12,892 nt of DNA, from positions 1-12,892 of the forward strand of contig JBPCNZ010000124.1 in assembly GCA_051000755.1 (NCBI GenBank). The letters are read 5' to 3'. Shown here piece after piece: positions 11,017-12,892 of this stretch. The notes below the pieces were generated by a model. It was not told the origin of the DNA. It searched no databases and saw nothing but the letters and a program-made list of their open reading frames with translations. A program made the translations under genes and the position numbers. This DNA comes from JALZAH01 sp051000755. GTDB lineage: Bacteria > Actinomycetota > Acidimicrobiia > Acidimicrobiales > Palsa-688. Each line of letters starts with the position of its first letter. The stretch's first letter is position 1.

Positions 11017-12597
11017 TCAGTGCTTGCCGGGCGCCGTCGCGTAGTTGAGCAGGGAACGGTCGATGAGCTGCTCGATCGGGGCCTTGTCGTCGGTGTAGAC
11101 CTGCCCCCCGCCGAGCGGGGCCCCGAGCGAAGCGGCCTCGGTGGCGCTCTGGGCCCGAAGGTCCGCAGGGACGGCGGGGCCGGTCAGGCGGGAGGCGGTG
11201 ATGGGCCCGGCGCTGCCGACGAGCATGGTGTTGGAGGCGGTGACCGGGTCACGCCGCACCGTCGGGAAGGCGGTGCTCATGGTGGCGGCCATGACCTTCT
11301 CGAGGGCGTGCTGGCCGTCGGGTTGGCCGACGTTGACGATGACCACACCCCCAGGCTCGAGGTGGTCACGGACCAGGGCGAAGAATTCGGTGGTGGTGAG
11401 GTAGAAGGGAATGTAGGGCTGGCGGTAGGCGTCGACCACGATCGTGTCGTAGCGGTGATCGGTGGTCCTCAGAAACGGGCGGGCGTCGGCCGTGATCAGG
11501 TGGAGCTGCGGGCGGCGCTGCATGCCGAACCAGCGGATGCCGATCTGGGTCAGGGCCGGATCGATCTCGACGGCGTCGATGGGGGTGGCGGGGAAGTAGT
11601 GGGCGTAGGCCCGGTCGACGGTGCCGGCGGCATTGCCGAGGACGGCCATGGACCGGGGGGCGTGGCCGAGGGCGGCGAAGGGCAGGGTGAGCAGCGAGTC
11701 CCAGTACCCTCCGGTGAGCACGGTGTGGGGCCGGTAGACGGAGTGCTCGGCCTGTCCCTCGTTGAGCTCGAGGTACCGGGTGCCGTCGCCTGTCTGCACC
11801 ACCTGGGCGTACTGGTAGCGCGTCTCGGTCTCGTAGAGGACCCGTTCCCCGGCCGCCGCCGGTTTGATCAGGCCCTGGGGGAGCAGCAGGGCGACGACCA
11901 GGGCCACCGCCACGATGGCGGCGCGTCGGGGGAGGGCGGGAGCGGCGACCAACCCGAGGGACAGGGCGAAGATCAGGAACGTCTCACGGGTGCCGGCGTA
12001 GGGCACGAGGACCAACGACGCGGCGAACGTCCCTACCAGGGCTCCGGCCGTGCCGATGGCCGAGAGGCGCCCCGCTGTGCGCCCGGCGTCGCGCAGGTCG
12101 GCCAACTTGAGGCGCAGGGCCCAGGGCGTGACGGCGCCGACGAGGAGCAGGGGGAGGGCGACGAGGGCCAGCAGGGAGGCCAACGATCCGGCGAAGATGC
12201 CGATCGACAGCGAGGAGAAAGCCCGGCCGGAGAGTCGCAGGAACGGCTCGGCGGCAAAGGGGACGACTCCGAGCAGGACGGCGGCGACGGTGATGAGCGA
12301 GGCCAGGCTGGCCATCGTCTGCCACCGGTCGGCTAGGCGCCCCCCGACCCAGTAGCCGATCGACAGGGCCACGAGCACCACGGCGATGGTGTTGGCCCAC
12401 ACCAGGTTGGATGCCCCGTAGAAGGGGGCGATGAGCCGGGCCACGGCGATCTCCGTGCCCAGGCTGGCGGATCCGACGATGAAGACGACGACCTCGATGG
12501 GCGGCTCCCACCGGCGGGTGAGCCTCCGGCGCGCCGCCGATGGTGGGTCACCGGGAGCGGGGCGGGTGCTGAGACCAGTGTTGGTGCCGATGGCCAT
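11017..12597 (-). CDS. Membrane-fused spermidine synthase-like protein
   Basis: The 526 residues comprise an N-terminal membrane half with about seven hydrophobic helices (roughly 34-57, 66-87, 96-114, 129-157, 180-200, 205-222, 226-242). This is followed by a cytosolic SpeE-like Rossmann fold (about 250-515). In the latter: YQYAQV (261-266), LELNEGQAEHSVYRP (276-290), the SAM-loop equivalent VLGNAAGTV (319-327), VEIDP (343-347), TADAR (369-373), VVDAYRQPYIPFYLTT (387-402) and TDDKAPIE (502-509). Polyamine synthases normally have GGGxG at the SAM loop; GNAAG here is a relaxed version, so aminopropyl transfer is uncertain. Such fusions are widespread and mostly uncharacterised. ATG 12597 is the first good start; the ribosome-binding site is weak. 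It may be co-transcribed with the kinase gene 41 bp downstream. Confidence 0.88.
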   Translation of the reverse strand: MAIGTNTGLSTRPAPGDPPSAARRRLTRRWEPPIEVVVFIVGSASLGTEIAVARLIAPFYGASNLVWANTIAVVLVALSIGYWVGGRLADRWQTMASLASLITVAAVLLGVVPFAAEPFLRLSGRAFSSLSIGIFAGSLASLLALVALPLLLVGAVTPWALRLKLADLRDAGRTAGRLSAIGTAGALVGTFAASLVLVPYAGTRETFLIFALSLGLVAAPALPRRAAIVAVALVVALLLPQGLIKPAAAGERVLYETETRYQYAQVVQTGDGTRYLELNEGQAEHSVYRPHTVLTGGYWDSLLTLPFAALGHAPRSMAVLGNAAGTVDRAYAHYFPATPIDAVEIDPALTQIGIRWFGMQRRPQLHLITADARPFLRTTDHRYDTIVVDAYRQPYIPFYLTTTEFFALVRDHLEPGGVVIVNVGQPDGQHALEKVMAATMSTAFPTVRRDPVTASNTMLVGSAGPITASRLTGPAVPADLRAQSATEAASLGAPLGGGQVYTDDKAPIEQLIDRSLLNYATAPGKH

Positions 12598-12688
12598 CAG
12601 CGGGCCCCCGGCTCGTCGCCGACCGACGACAAGGGAGGGCCGGGCATCGGCCCGAAGGCTACCGGGCGGGGCCGGGGACTAGCCGCTC

Positions 12689-12701
12689 GGAACCAGGTTC
12701 C
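12689..12701. repeat. Perfect palindrome GGAACC-A-GGTTCC
   Basis: A 6-bp inverted repeat with a 1-nt centre lies 91 bp upstream of the ATG at 12597, inside the 191-bp gap 12598-12788. It has the form of a small dimeric-repressor operator. A TAGCCT (-10-like) lies between it and the gene on the minus strand (12656-12661) without a matching -35. The rest of the gap shows no gene. Confidence 0.35.
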
Positions 12702-12738
12702 ACCCGGGACGGGATGGCGACGATGGTCCGGTCGGGCT

Positions 12739-12766
12739 ATTCCTCTCGGGGTGGCGGAATGAGAGG
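12739..12766 (-). terminator. Overlapping hairpins after the right-edge gene
   Basis: CCTCTC (12742-12747) can pair with GAGAGG (12761-12766), or ATTCC (12739-12743) with GGAAT (12756-12760). The stems share bases and so exclude each other. They lie about 22 nt past the stop of the minus-strand gene at 12789. They could be a terminator or part of a mobile-element end; there is no T-run. Confidence 0.25.
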
Positions 12767-12788
12767 GGTGCGGCGCTCCAGGAGTGAG

Positions 12789-12892
12789 CTACGCGGCGAT
12801 TGGGAGGGCACCGTTTGCGTATCGGGACTGGTGGGTGCGTTGTAGTTCTTTGTCGAGGTGCCATTTCCAGTATGTCTCGAAGTCGTCGTTGG
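12789..12892 (-). CDS. C-terminal tail of a transposase-like protein (partial)
   Basis: An open frame enters from the right edge on the minus strand and stops at TAG (12789-12791). The 33 visible residues read NDDFETYWKWHLDKELQR then THQSRYANGALPIAA. From memory, F-x-x-Y-W-x-x-H-x-x-x-E...H-x-S-R-Y tails occur at the C-termini of several bacterial transposases; no catalytic residue is in view. It differs from the tail at the left edge, so the two are not copies of one element. Confidence 0.4.
   Translation of the reverse strand, partial: NDDFETYWKWHLDKELQRTHQSRYANGALPIAA

Noticed and set aside
10948..12336. 462-codon open frame on the + strand
   Set aside because: It is antisense to the spermidine-synthase-like gene, and its composition (long Gly/Glu/Asp/Gln runs) is that of a complement artefact.
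1..12892. Composite transposon bounded by the two transposase-like tails
   Set aside because: The two tails have different sequences, and I could not match inverted ends between 118-165 and 12700-12788, so they are not two copies of one element.
1..12892. CRISPR arrays, tRNA or rRNA genes
   Set aside because: I saw no regularly spaced repeats, tRNA cloverleaf with a T-loop motif, or rRNA segments on either strand.

Overview
This is a high-GC window, roughly 70% GC over most of its length. The gene families present (WXG100-like protein, actinobacterial-style RHS/YD protein, membrane-fused spermidine-synthase-like protein, ABC1 kinase, HypB of the 'NTDAGFGGECH' kind) and the leaderless-type starts point to Actinomycetota, perhaps Acidimicrobiia. 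The phylum is fairly secure. The class is a guess from gene style.

Left arm (1-3461, + strand). A transposase-like C-terminal tail runs in from the left edge. It is followed by overlapping hypA and hypB (nickel delivery for [NiFe]-hydrogenase maturation) and by a fluoroacetate/haloacetate-dehalogenase-like alpha/beta hydrolase. The hydrolase reads in frame, with no stop, into kdpF. What follows is the scar of a kdpFABCDE potassium-transport operon: kdpF is intact, the first ~112 codons of kdpA are followed directly by kdpE from about its residue 25 onward, and the rest of kdpA, all of kdpB, kdpC and kdpD, and the start of kdpE are missing. Both remnants also carry frameshifts.

Centre (about 3424-9471). 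This is a polymorphic-toxin locus. On the minus strand lies a 1576-residue RHS/YD-repeat protein with a DUF6531-type entry domain, an RHS-core exit signature, a glycine/alanine-rich hydrophobic pre-toxin segment and a short C-terminal tip that I do not recognise. Its stop codon overlaps the start of a 121-residue gene by ATGA, which marks that gene as the candidate immunity gene. A short fragment resembling DUF7919 follows. The tip and immunity gene are visibly lower in GC than the RHS body, as expected of an exchanged cassette. Divergently, across a 115-bp gap, lies a 163-residue WXG100-like protein that begins without a ribosome-binding site 6 nt after a TAGAAT box.

Right arm (9500-12892, minus strand). 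An ABC1/UbiB-type atypical kinase with one N-terminal membrane helix lies 41 bp downstream of a seven-helix membrane protein fused to a spermidine-synthase-like methyltransferase fold. The last 100 bp hold the C-terminal end of another transposase-like protein entering from the right edge. The two arms and the toxin locus look functionally unrelated. The window reads as accessory DNA: mobile-element debris at both ends, a decayed transport operon and a modular toxin system.
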